A stretch of DNA of 64,000 nt, from contig NZ_RCWE01000001.1 of the NCBI RefSeq assembly GCF_018448925.1, positions 502,997-566,996 of the forward strand, written 5' to 3'. Positions 53,519 to 62,921 of this stretch are shown piece by piece (the first letter of the stretch is position 1; each line of letters begins with the position of its first letter). The translations under genes were made by a program, and so were the position numbers. The DNA is from Photorhabdus akhurstii (GTDB taxonomy: Bacteria; Pseudomonadota; Gammaproteobacteria; Enterobacterales; Enterobacteriaceae). The notes under the pieces were generated by a model. It searched no databases. It was not told the DNA's origin and worked only from the letters and a program-made list of their open reading frames with translations.

Positions 53519-54845
53519 TGTTTAACTCCTTTTTGGGACCTTTGCGGATAAGTTTCATCATATAGGCGTAACCCACACCAAATACCGAGCTGTAAACCGC
53601 GATGAAAAGCAACAAACTGATGCTCATATGGATTTCACCGTGTGCGGATACCGCATCTTTGGTGCGTAACAGACCATAAACGACCCACGGTTGACGGCCG
53701 ATTTCGGTAGTAAACCAACCGGCAAGAATGGCGATCAGGCCGGAAGGCGCCATCAGGAATATAAAACGCAGGAAGGTTTTTGACTGATAAAGTCGTTTTT
53801 TATAGCGCAACCAAAGCCCCCAAAAACCAGCAACTATCATCAACATACCGAGGCCGACCATCACTCTGAATGACCAGAAAACCATAAGCGCGTTTGGTCT
53901 GTCTTCCGGCGGAAACTCCTTAAGAGCAGGAACCTGCTTATCTATACTGTGAGTCAGAATCAGACTGGCGAGATAAGGAATTTCGACGGCATAACGCGTC
54001 TCTTCCCGTTCCATATCCGGAATACCAAACAGGATCAGCGGAGTCGCTTCGCCGGGAAGATTTTCCCAGTGGCCTTCCATTGCCGCGACTTTGGCGGGTT
54101 GATGCTTGAGTGTGTTAAGACCGTGAGCATCCCCAATCAATGCCTGTAAAGGCGCAATAATCAGGATCATCCACATCGACATGGATAGCATTTTTTTCAT
54201 TGCTGTCGAGTCATTGCCTTTTAATAAATGCCATGCCGCCGAAGCTGCAACAAAGAATGCCGAGGCGAGGAAGGCCGCAGTAGACATATGAGCCAGGCGA
54301 TATGGAAAGGAAGGATTAAATATCACGGCCAGCCAATCGACGGGGACCACCTGATTATTGACAATTTCGTGGCCTTGCGGGGTTTGCATCCAACTATTGG
54401 AGGCCAGTATCCAAAAAGTGGAGATCAAAGTACCTAGCGCAACCATAAGGGTGGCGAAGAAATGTAATTTTTCACCTACACGATTCCAGCCAAATAACAT
54501 CACGCCGAGAAAGCCCGCTTCAAGAAAGAATGCGGTCAGTACTTCGTAAGTCAGTAACGGGCCGGTGATCGAACCAGCAAAATCAGAGAAAAAACTCCAG
54601 TTGGTGCCGAATTGGTAAGCCATAACCAGACCAGAAACCACGCCCATTCCGAAGTTAACGGCAAAAATTTTCGACCAAAAATGATATAGCTCTTTGTAAT
54701 CGGTATTCCGAGTTTTCAGCCATAATCCTTCCAGTACGGCTAAAAAACTGGCCAACCCGATAGTAATTGCCGGAAAGATAATGTGAAACGAGACGGTAAA
54801 CGCGAATTGAATTCTGGCCAGTTCCAAGGCGCTTAAACCAAACAT
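53508..54845 (-). CDS. cioA: cytochrome bd (CIO-type) ubiquinol oxidase subunit I
   Basis: A 445-residue haem-bearing subunit. The N-terminal 'LELARIQFAFTVSFHIIFP' includes a haem-ligand His; 'NFGMGVVSGLVMAYQFGTNW', 'LEAGFLGVMLFGWNRVG' and 'GWFTTEIGRQPWVVYGLLRT' are conserved in CydA. It is shorter than E. coli CydA (about 520) because the Q-loop insert is missing, as in CIO-type oxidases, which tolerate cyanide and sulfide. First gene of the operon; AGAGG precedes the ATG. A divergent MocR regulator lies 132 bp away. Confidence 0.93.
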   Translation of the reverse strand: MFGLSALELARIQFAFTVSFHIIFPAITIGLASFLAVLEGLWLKTRNTDYKELYHFWSKIFAVNFGMGVVSGLVMAYQFGTNWSFFSDFAGSITGPLLTYEVLTAFFLEAGFLGVMLFGWNRVGEKLHFFATLMVALGTLISTFWILASNSWMQTPQGHEIVNNQVVPVDWLAVIFNPSFPYRLAHMSTAAFLASAFFVAASAAWHLLKGNDSTAMKKMLSMSMWMILIIAPLQALIGDAHGLNTLKHQPAKVAAMEGHWENLPGEATPLILFGIPDMEREETRYAVEIPYLASLILTHSIDKQVPALKEFPPEDRPNALMVFWSFRVMVGLGMLMIVAGFWGLWLRYKKRLYQSKTFLRFIFLMAPSGLIAILAGWFTTEIGRQPWVVYGLLRTKDAVSAHGEIHMSISLLLFIAVYSSVFGVGYAYMMKLIRKGPKKELNNGY

Positions 54846-54913
54846 GGTGACCTCTTATTTTTAGTTTGAATAAAGGCAGGAAATGTATACGGGTAAGTAA
54901 AGCATGAAAAAAA

Positions 54914-54956
54914 TAACTATAATAGTGACAGTTTTCTGTATATTAACTATAACAGT
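54914..54956. promoter_or_regulatory. direct-repeat operator between cioA and the MocR gene
   Basis: TAACTATAATAGT (54914-54926) and TAACTATAACAGT (54944-54956) are 13-bp direct repeats differing at one base, with a 30-bp period (about three helical turns). Paired direct repeats of this kind are typical MocR/PdxR binding sites, so the adjacent regulator may bind here. Confidence 0.6.
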
Positions 54957-54977
54957 TTGCGGAAGAGGTCTGAATTG

Positions 54978-56405
54978 ATGAAGCGTTATGAACAATTTGC
55001 CAGGCAAATTCTTCAACATATCGAAGATGGTACCTGGCTGGTGGGAGATAGATTACCTTCGCTGAGAGAGTCAGTGAAGTTATCAGGTTTGAGTTTAATG
55101 ACCGTTGTTCAATCTTATCAATTATTAGAGAGTCAGGGATGGATCGTTTCTCGTCCTCAATCGGGTTATTACGTCGCTAAACGTTTGCAACCCTTTGCCG
55201 CCGCAAAAGGGGGAAAGCGATTACATTTAAGTGAAAGCGTGGAAATAAGCGCTTCTATTTTTGATGTATTACAGGCGTGTAAAGATCCTGCGATTATTCC
55301 GTTTGGTTCAGCATTCCCGGACCCATCCTTATTGATTCAACCTAAACTTTCCAAAGCGTTAGCGGCTGCTGCCAGGCGAATAGCGCCGCATAGCGCTTTA
55401 GCCAATTTACCGCCGGGAAATGATAAGTTACGCCGTAACATATCACGCCGTTATGCCATGCATGGTATTCATGTCTCTCCTGATGAAATTGTCATTACCG
55501 CTGGTGCGATGGAATCACTGAGTTTTAGTTTACAGTCGGTGACGGAGCCGGGTGATTGGGTGGTGATTGAATCACCGGCTTTTTACGGCGCTTTGCAGGC
55601 CATTGAGCGTTTGCGCTTGAAAGCGGTAGCCATCAAAACTGATCCACAAAATGGTATTGATTTGGATGCGCTGGAGGAGGTGATTCAGAAATACCCGATA
55701 AAAGCTTGTTGGTTAATGACTCACTTTCAGAACCCGCTAGGGGGAACGATGTCCGCTGACAGTAAATTACGGCTGGTGCATATCCTGAACTGTAATCAGG
55801 TGGTGCTGATTGAAGATGATGTTTATGGTGAACTCTATTTCGAGCAGCAACGGCCTGTACCGGCGAAAGGGTTGGACAGTGAAAACAACTTTATGCATTG
55901 CTCTTCGTTTTCTAAATGTCTGGCGCCGGGATTTCGGGTAGGTTGGGTTGCAGCAGGAAAACATGCCAAAAAAATCCAACAGCTACAAATGATGAGTACC
56001 GTTTCTGCCAGCATGCCGACGCAATTGGCAATTGCTGATTATCTTGCGGAAGGGGGATATGACAACCACTTACGCCGCCTTCGTCGCACATTGGAGCAAC
56101 GTCAACACCTGATGTTACGAGCGATTGGTGACTATATGCCCGATTCAGTAAAAGTGAATTGCCCTAAAGGTGGCTATTTTCTCTGGTTGGAATTTGAGCC
56201 TCTGTTCAGTGCACAGCGGCTTTATCAACTGGCATTGGCAGAAGGGATCAGCATTGCACCCGGGAGTATGTTTTGTACCAGCGAACAGTTTAACCATGCC
56301 TTTCGTCTGAATGCCTCTTTTGATTGGAACCAGAAAATGGAACATGCTATGCAAACATTAGGCAATATTTGCCATAGTTTACTGTCTGAATGTGGAAAGG
56401 CATAA
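54978..56405 (+). CDS. MocR-type transcriptional regulator (GntR HTH plus aminotransferase-like domain)
   Basis: 475 residues. An N-terminal GntR winged helix (about 5-70: 'LPSLRESVKLSGLSLMTVVQ') is joined to a fold-type I PLP domain (about 90-470). The PLP lysine is in 'HCSSFSKCLAPGFRVGWVAA', with 'EDDVYGELYF' and the terminal 'RLNASF' typical of the family. Such regulators sense PLP or an amino compound. The ATG at 54978 has AAGAGG upstream; a TTG at 54957 overlaps the operator repeat and is less likely. It is divergent from the cio operon and may control it or only itself. Confidence 0.88.
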   Translation: MKRYEQFARQILQHIEDGTWLVGDRLPSLRESVKLSGLSLMTVVQSYQLLESQGWIVSRPQSGYYVAKRLQPFAAAKGGKRLHLSESVEISASIFDVLQACKDPAIIPFGSAFPDPSLLIQPKLSKALAAAARRIAPHSALANLPPGNDKLRRNISRRYAMHGIHVSPDEIVITAGAMESLSFSLQSVTEPGDWVVIESPAFYGALQAIERLRLKAVAIKTDPQNGIDLDALEEVIQKYPIKACWLMTHFQNPLGGTMSADSKLRLVHILNCNQVVLIEDDVYGELYFEQQRPVPAKGLDSENNFMHCSSFSKCLAPGFRVGWVAAGKHAKKIQQLQMMSTVSASMPTQLAIADYLAEGGYDNHLRRLRRTLEQRQHLMLRAIGDYMPDSVKVNCPKGGYFLWLEFEPLFSAQRLYQLALAEGISIAPGSMFCTSEQFNHAFRLNASFDWNQKMEHAMQTLGNICHSLLSECGKA

Positions 56406-56500
56406 CGATGCGGGTTTCTGGCTATAGTTGTTTAGTGATTTATATAGATAAGAGCCAATACCTTCAGAGTGTTTAATTAAGAAAAATTGGGTACATCTTG

Positions 56501-56549
56501 TTGACATGCTCTTTTTAGTGCTTATCATGGATATACAGTAAGTATATCC
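56501..56549 (+). promoter_or_regulatory. vapBC promoter and palindromic operator
   Basis: -35 TTGACA (56501-56506) and a TATCAT -10 (56523-56528) are followed directly by the palindrome GGATATAC-N5-GTATATCC (56529-56549). Its placement over the start of transcription suits autoregulation by the VapB-VapC complex. Confidence 0.75.
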
Positions 56550-56567
56550 CTGTATGAGGAACATTTT

Positions 56568-56798
56568 ATGGTTCAAACAACGGTATTTAAAAGCAATCGT
56601 TCTCAGGCAGTCCGGCTTCCTAAAGCTGTCGCTTTTCCGGAAGATGTGAAGTGGGTTGATGTTATCGCTGTAGGCCATACTCGCATAATCACTCCGGCTG
56701 GTGAATCTTGGGACAGTTGGTTTGATGGCCCTAGTGTTACGGCCGATTTTATGGTAGAACGCGAGCAGCCGCCAGTACAAGAGCGAGAGGGATTCTGA
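56568..56798 (+). CDS. vapB: VapB-type antitoxin
   Basis: 76 residues. The N-terminal AbrB/SpoVT swapped-hairpin DNA-binding domain has 'TTVFKSNRSQAVRLPKAVAF', typical of plasmid-maintenance VapB/MvpA. The C-terminal tail ('WDSWFDGPSVTADFM') would wrap the toxin. It overlaps vapC by one base (TGATG), so the two are coupled. Confidence 0.9.
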   Translation: MVQTTVFKSNRSQAVRLPKAVAFPEDVKWVDVIAVGHTRIITPAGESWDSWFDGPSVTADFMVEREQPPVQEREGF

Positions 56799-57205
56799 TG
56801 CTGAAATACATGCTTGATACCTGTATTTGCATCTACACTCTCAAGAACCAGCCCCAGAGAGTGCGCGAAGCTTTTCTGCTCCATCACGATCAGTTGTGTA
56901 TTAGCACGGTGACATTGATGGAGTTGATTAAAGGCGCAGAGAAATCGGGAAATCCAGAAAGCAATATGAAGATTATTGAGGGATTCGTTGCTAGGTTGAG
57001 GGTATTGGATTTCGACAGTAAGGCTGCTGTGCATGCCGGTCAGATTATCGCAGAGCTTGAACGGGGCGGTTTACGTATAGGGGCTTATGACAATCAAATA
57101 GCAGGGCATGCCAGAAGCCAAGGGTTGATTATCGTGACTAATAATGTGCGCGAATTCGAGCGAGTTCCTGGCCTTCGCGTTGAGAACTGGGTCAACGAAA
57201 AATAA
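56798..57205 (+). CDS. vapC: VapC PIN-domain toxin (initiator-tRNA nuclease type)
   Basis: 135 residues. PIN acidic residues are in place: Asp7 in 'MLDTCICIY', Glu42 in 'TLMELIKGAEKS' and Asp98 in 'GAYDNQIAGHAR', plus 'TNNVREFERVPGL' at the C-terminus. Enterobacterial VapC of this class cuts the anticodon stem-loop of tRNA-fMet. Complete and probably active; held by VapB. Confidence 0.92.
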   Translation: MLKYMLDTCICIYTLKNQPQRVREAFLLHHDQLCISTVTLMELIKGAEKSGNPESNMKIIEGFVARLRVLDFDSKAAVHAGQIIAELERGGLRIGAYDNQIAGHARSQGLIIVTNNVREFERVPGLRVENWVNEK

Positions 57206-57239
57206 TTACTGTGGTTTATCGCGGATTCAATGAACTTTA

Positions 57240-57272
57240 TGGTGTCCACGACCTTTTTGCAGACACCATTTT
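57240..57272 (+). terminator. vapBC terminator
   Basis: TGGTGTC / GACACCA stem with a 15-nt loop, followed by TTTTGG, 35 bp after the vapC stop. Confidence 0.6.
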
Positions 57273-57289
57273 GGGGTTATTTCACCACA

Positions 57290-58132
57290 TTATTCTATAC
57301 AAAGCGCTCTTACATTACTTCCTTTCTTTCTTCGAGTGGTCATACTGTCAATCCAATCTTCTAATGATACCTTCTGTGCTTTCTCGAATGCAGGTCTTAC
57401 ATTTACCCATGATTCGTATCTTAGGTTATATTCTGCTTGTGGCAGGAAGTAATGAGATTTGAATTCGATAAGACCTTTATCATCTTCGTAAGCGACGATT
57501 GAAAACTCAGACCAATATAAGAAGAATGAAACGCCACCTCTTGGTGATGTAGCAAGAACACTTTGTACGAAATTGGATTGAGTTTGTCTTCTACCTGCAT
57601 AGGATAATGCTGCGATAGCTAATTGTCTCAGCGGGGTTTTCATCTGCTCTTTCTCTTGACTAGATAATCCTAAGAAGTTTTCCAGGAAAGAGTTGATCAA
57701 AACATCTGCATCATGGCTTTTTTGAATAACATTTTGTACGCTTGTTGACAGCAAAGAAAGGAATGGAACGCCAGATAACTCTTCTGTAAATGAGAAGAAA
57801 TTCTTTTTATTACCCTGGCCTTGAGGATCTAAAGGATTATAGCCTGAGACTGCACGGCACATATTAATAACAGTTTGCAAGCCTTCGGTAATGCTTAACG
57901 GATTTTTAGATGATGTGGAAGAGTCTTTTGCAAGCTGTGTATAATCTCCTGTAGCTGCGCCATTAGCCGGGCTCTGTACATCGGAATAATCGCCAGCATC
58001 AGGAGAATCCATAATAATATTGTCTGAGCGTTCCCAATCGTTAAGGAGTCTTGTTCCTCCTTTTTCAATATGTTCTATCCATTCTTGGGCTTTTTTAACT
58101 GCATAATCAGGATTATTTAAGATATGTTCCAT
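57290..58132 (-). CDS. protein of unknown function, paralogue 1
   Basis: 280 residues, soluble, no signal peptide or membrane helix. Family not recognised. The strongest shared blocks with its neighbour at 58553 are 'VQSPANGAATGDYTQLAKDS', 'SITEGLQTVINMCRAVSGYN', 'GVPFLSLLSTSVQNVIQKSH' and 'LPQAEYNLRYESWVNVRPAF'. Its own C-terminus is extended and basic ('TTRRKKGSNVRAL'). AAGGA stands ahead of the ATG. A 420-bp AT-rich gap lies upstream (58133-58552), so each paralogue may have its own promoter. Confidence 0.8.
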   Translation of the reverse strand: MEHILNNPDYAVKKAQEWIEHIEKGGTRLLNDWERSDNIIMDSPDAGDYSDVQSPANGAATGDYTQLAKDSSTSSKNPLSITEGLQTVINMCRAVSGYNPLDPQGQGNKKNFFSFTEELSGVPFLSLLSTSVQNVIQKSHDADVLINSFLENFLGLSSQEKEQMKTPLRQLAIAALSYAGRRQTQSNFVQSVLATSPRGGVSFFLYWSEFSIVAYEDDKGLIEFKSHYFLPQAEYNLRYESWVNVRPAFEKAQKVSLEDWIDSMTTRRKKGSNVRALCIE

Positions 58133-58552
58133 GATTTTTATCCTTAATAGATTTATTAAGTTAGGGATTGAATGTTAGGGTACTGTTGAAAATAGGGAAC
58201 AATGTTTAACCCTATTATTAACAGTGAGATAAATCGATAATCATGTACTTAATATTACTGCTTTTTTAGCTTGGTAATTTTTGTTTTAAATTTTTGTTAA
58301 CGAATGTTAAATATATTTTTTTGCAAACTAAGTATATCCATAGATGGATATTTTTCACTATCAAATATTAAGGGTATGTAATTTAACTTATTCCTCACGG
58401 ATAAATGGTTGTTTATGTGATATTTTCATATATTGTATTTTTATTGAGTTTAATAGTTTTATTGAATAACTATAATGAGAATAATCTCAGAACATATTGG
58501 TAATGATGTTATTGATATAAATCAATTAATCTACTTATAGAAAGCTTTCAGT

Positions 58553-59359
58553 TTATGCTTTCGTTTTGGTTGTCATACAATCGATTAAATATTCTATGGT
58601 TATCTTATCTTCTTTCTCCAATACCGATCTTGTCATTTCCCATATTTTCTGGCTGAGATTATATTCTGCCTGGCAAAGATTATAATGAGATGTAAATTTA
58701 ATCGTACCTTTGTTATCTACTTTCTTTATTGTCAATACAAAAGAATAGAGTAAGAGTGACACTCCATTTGGGGTTTTAGCCAGAGCATATTGTACCAGGT
58801 TGGATTTTTTTTCCTTCTGATCGGCATATGATAAAGCGGTATCAATCAACTTTTTCAAATAAATCTTAAGGGTAATTTTATCTTGAGGAGATAATCCTTG
58901 GAAGACTTTAATAAAAGAATCGATCAAGACATCTGTGTCATGGCTTTGTTGAGTAATCGTACTTTTGTCTGCCCATAGTAAAGAGAGAAAGGGAACCTTT
59001 TCTATTTCTTCGGTGAATGCTATGAACTTCTCCGCATTGCCATTACCTTCTGGTTCCAATGGATCATAGCCTGATGCGACTCGACATAAATTGATGATAG
59101 TTTGCAGCCCCTCAGTGACACTGACTGGATATTTATTTGATGTGGCTGATTTCTTTGCGAATAGTGTGTATGTATTTGTCGCTGCTACACTGGCTGGACT
59201 TTGTATATCAGAAAGATTCTCAATTTCTAGGAAACGAATAAAAATGTTATCTGAATGTGGCTGCGTTTTAGAATATTTTTCTCCTCTGTGCTTAATGTAT
59301 TCTATCCACTCCTGAATATCTTTAATTTTATGATCAGAATTTTTTAATATATCTTTCAT
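58553..59359 (-). CDS. protein of unknown function, paralogue 2
   Basis: 268 residues, related to the 57290 product over the full length. Conserved parts include 'IQSPASVAATNTYTLFAKKS', 'SVTEGLQTIINLCRVASGYD', 'KVPFLSLLWADKSTITQQSH' and 'LCQAEYNLSQKIWEMTRSVL'. The conserved core (about 60-150 and 190-255) looks like two mixed alpha/beta regions joined by a variable linker. AAGGAAAG lies ahead of the ATG. Diverged tandem duplicates of this kind in Photorhabdus are often secreted or host-directed proteins, but nothing here proves it. 59360-59724 upstream holds no gene. Confidence 0.8.
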   Translation of the reverse strand: MKDILKNSDHKIKDIQEWIEYIKHRGEKYSKTQPHSDNIFIRFLEIENLSDIQSPASVAATNTYTLFAKKSATSNKYPVSVTEGLQTIINLCRVASGYDPLEPEGNGNAEKFIAFTEEIEKVPFLSLLWADKSTITQQSHDTDVLIDSFIKVFQGLSPQDKITLKIYLKKLIDTALSYADQKEKKSNLVQYALAKTPNGVSLLLYSFVLTIKKVDNKGTIKFTSHYNLCQAEYNLSQKIWEMTRSVLEKEDKITIEYLIDCMTTKTKA

Positions 59360-59724
59360 GGTTGCTTTCCTTTGTGGATTTATTAGATAAGCAATTGATT
59401 TTTTTATTCAACCTGAGTTCTGGGTTCAGAAACTATAATTTATTTTATATCAATAATATATGGCTTTGTTTATGTGATAAACATATGCTCCTGAAAACCG
59501 ATAACATCTTAATCGATGGATAAAAATATATATCTAATCTTTTAATAATAGTGTAAAAATGTAGTATGTAAAGTCTATTTCAATAAAATTTGTGAGGTTT
59601 TTATTGAATAATCCTACATTATACTATTCTACTATTTATTTTTTTATTTTCTAATAATGCATTTTATTATTAATTATTTGTCGATTTATTTTGATTCATA
59701 TTTATTAGGTGAAAATAATTACAA

Positions 59725-59985
59725 GTGAAAATTACGATCAAATATATTAACTTATTGGTTGGAATTTTTGTTGTTGTATGGTTCATCTTATTTATTCTGT
59801 TGCTGGGTGTATGGCATTGCTTAAAGAATATAATGTGGTTTTATTGTGTAGGTAATTATCGGTTCTGTTTTTTGGAATGGATTTATTATTTTTGCGAGTT
59901 ATCACTGTTAAACTTATATTTAATATCAGTATATCTTGATGAAAGATGGGGTAATGATAAAACATTAAGATATTATATTAATTAA
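59725..59985 (+). CDS. possible small membrane protein
   Basis: 86 codons from a GTG, with two strongly hydrophobic stretches ('NLLVGIFVVVWFILFILLLG' and an aromatic second segment) and an acidic-basic tail. No ribosome site is convincing and AT-rich DNA easily gives such frames. Its main support is a decayed but recognisable copy of the same sequence at 63195-63350. It may be a degenerating gene. Confidence 0.35.
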   Translation: MKITIKYINLLVGIFVVVWFILFILLLGVWHCLKNIMWFYCVGNYRFCFLEWIYYFCELSLLNLYLISVYLDERWGNDKTLRYYIN

Positions 59986-60139
59986 TGGGAGTCGGTGATA
60001 AATAAAAACAACTCCAATTTTATCGATAATTTTAATAACCTTCTGAATCAACAGAAGGTTTTAAATTAAATTTGGATGAGTTCAAAAATGTATCTGGATA
60101 CCGCGGATGTTTTCTCCACTTAGTAAGCAATATTTGCAT

Positions 60140-62830
60140 TCAATCGGTTGTTATGAAGGAGTTGTCGAGGATTCCAGTGATAAAAGCAGCTATTTTACAT
60201 TGAATATCGCTATCGATGGTTTTTAATCTTAATAAAGGAATGCCTGCTTTTATCAGAATGGCATTTTTTACATTGTCACGTTCAGACTGTTGAGCAGTAT
60301 CATGATAATAACCATCCACCTCAATGACTCCCAAAGGAGATTTCCCCATTTTGAAGTAGAGAACAAAATCACAACTGGCTCTATTTCTCATAAATTCCAA
60401 TTCATGCGGAATAAATGTGTTGTTTTTCAGTGAAACCAGTTGAATCAGGTCAATCTGCTGATGATATTTAATTGAATTGAACCTTTCCTGAGCTAGGGTT
60501 TCGCGTAGCAGTTGGGCAACAATTTGTTCCGATTTGAATCTGGAATCACTTGTACGCAACTTGGCATTTAGTTTTTCTAATGATTTGTCATATTCGTCAT
60601 AAAGCAGATCAAAGGCAGAAATGACAGGGCTATCATGAAGTTGTTTGGTATCTGCATAATATCTGATATAGCGAATCAAAGCAGCAATACTTTGGTTGTT
60701 CTTGGTAAATACATTATCCCCGGTCACCAGCGTAAATTTGTTTTTGGCACGGGATACAGCCACATTGATTAGATGCGGATCATCAACGAAAGAAATTTTC
60801 TTTTGGCTATCCCACTTCTTGTCTAAAACAGTGGAGAAAATAATCTCATTACACTCTCGCCCTTGGAATTTATGTGTTGTGGCCTTAATCATACCTTCCG
60901 GCAGGTGCTCCTGAGAAAGGTTGATCTGATTATTATAAGGAGCAATATAGCCTATATCATGGTTTGCTTCCCATCCGATTTTATTTAGCGACTCCAACTC
61001 TCGCAGGTTAGATAAGTTTCTGGTGTGATTTCCTTTGGCGGTGGTAATTAGTGATAATGCCTTTTCACCGTTGTCATGTGTCATCGGGATGAGTTGATTA
61101 TCATAAAACTGTTTGTTGCAGAATTGAATGATTTTTGGATGGCATCGGTAGTGCTCTTTGAGTAAATTGATGGGGATATTATTCTGAAAAATCCCGATAA
61201 AAGAGTCCAGAAGGCTATATTTTACGCAGTCGTAAAATTCATCTGGTGGCGTAATTTGGAGTTTCACTGGGACATGTGGTAATTGTTTTCTATCCCCGAC
61301 AATAATGATATTTCTAGCACAGCCGAGACCTAGAATACCTGGAATAATGTCCTGTTGTGAAGCTTCATCCATAATTACATAGTCGAGCAAAGCGCCTCTG
61401 GCGATAGAATTAATGATAGAATGCGTACTGCTGCTAATAATAGGAAAGCGTCGTGTAAATTCACTAAATCTTTTACGATAATCTTGTGCACTGAAAGTAG
61501 ACTGGTGGTGAATGTGCTGACGTAGATGATTTTTAAGATACTTCATCGAACTATCTGTTAGATTGTTCAACAATTGTTTAAAATTGTGGTTCCGTAGCTC
61601 TTGCTTATACTTATCTAGTAGCTTTGTTTTTTGATGCAACATATTTTCATAATAGGAGAATTGTAGAGAGTAAATGAACTCCTTACGTTTCTCCCAATCA
61701 TTTAGAAATTTGGTACGTACTATTCTGAAGTTAAGTAAGAGCTGAATTCTGTTTGCAAAAGAAATACGCCGCATTGCAAGATAGTTTAAATAAGCAAGTA
61801 GGTCGGTTGTTTTTTGTGGTGGTAACTTATATTTCTCTAATATTTTTGGCTTTGTTGTTAAATTTTCATTTTGCCACTGCTTTAGATATTGTTTTTCGAT
61901 GGATAATTCATCGATTTGTGCCTGTAGAAGTGCTATCTGATTTTGAGCTTTGAGATGCAATTTTAATTTGTTTAGTGTTGAATTAATAGCCTGAATATCA
62001 GTGGTATGCTCAATTTGTCCTGTAAGGGAGGATTGCCCGGTTTCAAAGAACAGATTTCTATTATCGGAACTCCCTAATTTGGCAACCAGATAACCTAGTC
62101 CCACTTTGGATAATTTTTCATATACATTCTCTACCGCAGAGTTGTTATTGGACAATATAGCCACTGTCTTTTGATTTAACAAAATATTGGCAATGATGTT
62201 TAATATGGTTTGCGTTTTCCCTGTTCCCGGTGGTCCCTCAATAATGCTGATCTGGGAGGAAAATGCGTGTTCAACAGCTTTTAACTGACTTTCATTTACT
62301 CCAAAGGGATAAATAAAATGTTGAGTCGGCTTCCGAGTTTGATTTTTACCAAAACAATAAGCATGTAGCGCCGTATCAGGATGGGGAGTGATTTTTTCCA
62401 TTTGGCGTAGCACGTTCTCAGCAATGAGCTTGTCATTTCCTTTGGTATGGTTGATACGTGCTTTTGCCACAGCGATAAAATAGTCAAAAACCGCTTCATT
62501 CATGATGTTCGTTGCGGAAATAATTTCAATCTTATCCGTTTTCATGACATAAGGTTTGTTACTTCCGGGATAATAGATGACGGTAAACCTATTGCCGTAG
62601 GTTTCTGCACTTTCAATAGCCGTGATAATGGATTGACCATTTATTATTAGAAGATTTCCTTTCGTGGCTTTTGTGGGGATGACCGCACATCTTGTCATTG
62701 GCAGAGTATATTTTTTTCCGGAAGCAAAATAGCTGGTAAGCATCAGTTCATTGTTCTTGTCGTTATACCAAATTTTCCAGTCAGCTATCTGCTTGGTTTT
62801 GTCTTGTTTATCCATATAAACGGAAACCAT
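60140..62830 (-). CDS. SF1 DNA/RNA helicase with C-terminal DUF2726-like nuclease domain
   Basis: 896 residues. After a 150-residue N-terminal region comes an AAA_11/AAA_12 helicase: Walker A 'GPPGTGKT' (199-206), 'AILSNNNSAVENV' (motif Ia), 'VIMDEASQQDIIPG' (motif II), 'IIIVGDRKQLPHVP' (III), 'LLKEHYRCHPKI' (IV), 'TTHKFQGRECNEIIFSTV' (V) and 'VAVSRAKNKFTLV' (VI). The C-terminus (about 810-880) has Asp821, then Glu837-Val-Asp839 in 'GVIEVDGYYHD', and 'RDNVKNAILIKAGIPLLRL', a PD-(D/E)xK/Vsr-like layout. Helicase-nuclease fusions like this are common in phage defence. It stands alone between unknown genes and an IS30 remnant. Confidence 0.88.
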   Translation of the reverse strand: MVSVYMDKQDKTKQIADWKIWYNDKNNELMLTSYFASGKKYTLPMTRCAVIPTKATKGNLLIINGQSIITAIESAETYGNRFTVIYYPGSNKPYVMKTDKIEIISATNIMNEAVFDYFIAVAKARINHTKGNDKLIAENVLRQMEKITPHPDTALHAYCFGKNQTRKPTQHFIYPFGVNESQLKAVEHAFSSQISIIEGPPGTGKTQTILNIIANILLNQKTVAILSNNNSAVENVYEKLSKVGLGYLVAKLGSSDNRNLFFETGQSSLTGQIEHTTDIQAINSTLNKLKLHLKAQNQIALLQAQIDELSIEKQYLKQWQNENLTTKPKILEKYKLPPQKTTDLLAYLNYLAMRRISFANRIQLLLNFRIVRTKFLNDWEKRKEFIYSLQFSYYENMLHQKTKLLDKYKQELRNHNFKQLLNNLTDSSMKYLKNHLRQHIHHQSTFSAQDYRKRFSEFTRRFPIISSSTHSIINSIARGALLDYVIMDEASQQDIIPGILGLGCARNIIIVGDRKQLPHVPVKLQITPPDEFYDCVKYSLLDSFIGIFQNNIPINLLKEHYRCHPKIIQFCNKQFYDNQLIPMTHDNGEKALSLITTAKGNHTRNLSNLRELESLNKIGWEANHDIGYIAPYNNQINLSQEHLPEGMIKATTHKFQGRECNEIIFSTVLDKKWDSQKKISFVDDPHLINVAVSRAKNKFTLVTGDNVFTKNNQSIAALIRYIRYYADTKQLHDSPVISAFDLLYDEYDKSLEKLNAKLRTSDSRFKSEQIVAQLLRETLAQERFNSIKYHQQIDLIQLVSLKNNTFIPHELEFMRNRASCDFVLYFKMGKSPLGVIEVDGYYHDTAQQSERDNVKNAILIKAGIPLLRLKTIDSDIQCKIAAFITGILDNSFITTD

Positions 62831-62921
62831 GTCATATCGTCCATAAGAAATGTTTCATAATCCTTTAATATACTCAATGATGGTATGAATTAGAAGCTAA
62901 GCAAAGGTATGAACTGGTGAA

